A stretch of DNA of 8,014 nucleotides from Syntrophaceae bacterium (lineage in GTDB: Bacteria; Desulfobacterota; Syntrophia; Syntrophales; UBA5619): assembly GCA_919902745.1 (NCBI GenBank), contig CAKKRN010000226.1, positions 1 through 8,014 on the forward strand, written 5' to 3'. The notes under the pieces were generated by a model. That model searched no databases. It saw only the letters and a program-made list of their open reading frames with translations, and was not told where the DNA came from. A program made the translations under genes and the position numbers. Positions 7,958-8,014 of this stretch are shown here, one piece after another. The stretch's first letter is position 1; each line of letters opens with the position of its first letter.

Positions 7958-8014
7958 AAAGAAGTATCTGCGGGGCCTTGCCCACGACCTGAAGCCTGTC
8001 GTCCTCATCGGAAA
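7935..8014 (+). CDS. yhbY: YhbY-family RNA-binding protein, 5' part (runs off the window)
   Basis: Only the first 26 codons are present. Residues 12-26 (LRGLAHDLKPVVLIG) closely resemble the start of E. coli YhbY (LKGLAHPLKPVVLLG), the beginning of a single CRM domain (ribosome assembly RNA-binding protein, about 95-100 residues). YhbY associates with pre-50S particles. The basic first helix (KGFEKKYLR) fits RNA binding. ATG 7935 has AGGAGA at 7923-7928, six bases upstream, and lies within the last codons of pdxT in a different frame. It is therefore probably translated by coupling to pdxT and transcribed from the pdxS promoter. Confidence is limited only by the truncated view. Confidence 0.88.
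   Translation, partial: MKPLKGFEKKYLRGLAHDLKPVVLIG

Overview
The window is a GC-rich (roughly 60% by eye), tightly packed stretch of bacterial chromosome with seven complete genes and the first 26 codons of an eighth. No mobile elements, rRNA, tRNA or CRISPR were seen. Gene content and protein variants (an E. coli-like EttA, an MnmG with the GLGN-LPPDLQ variant, DXP-independent PdxS/PdxT, a HisF with an N-S-I-D-A-D-G-T motif) suggest an anaerobic deltaproteobacterium (Desulfobacterota, perhaps Syntrophales-like). That assignment is from recalled family resemblance only.

Layout: (1) 58-1743 (+) encodes the ABC-F translation factor EttA. It converges on, and overlaps by 29 bp, (2) mnmG, 1715-3607 (-), the FAD-dependent tRNA wobble-uridine modification subunit. 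(3) Head-to-head with mnmG lies a TIGR01212/YhcC/YtqA-type radical SAM gene (+), best started at GTG 3685. A good sigma70 promoter (3622-3650) sits between them and overlaps the upstream candidate starts. (4-5) hisH (4742-5377) and hisF (5367-6146) follow on the same strand, overlap by 11 bp and form imidazole glycerol phosphate synthase. (6-7) After a clear sigma70 promoter (6212-6240) come pdxS (6294-7175) and pdxT (7199-7957), the two subunits of pyridoxal 5'-phosphate synthase. (8) yhbY, an RNA-binding ribosome-assembly factor, starts inside the 3' end of pdxT and runs off the window.

Functional themes: translation and tRNA/ribosome biology (ettA, mnmG, the radical SAM gene, yhbY) surrounds two ammonia-channelling synthases, each a class I glutaminase paired with a (beta/alpha)8 barrel (HisH-HisF and PdxT-PdxS). 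The most thought-provoking link is the divergent pairing of mnmG with a homologue of B. subtilis YtqA, which is implicated in the step after MnmEG in wobble-uridine maturation. The rest is conserved core metabolism. I see no strong sign of an entirely new system. All intergenic gaps are under 150 bp.
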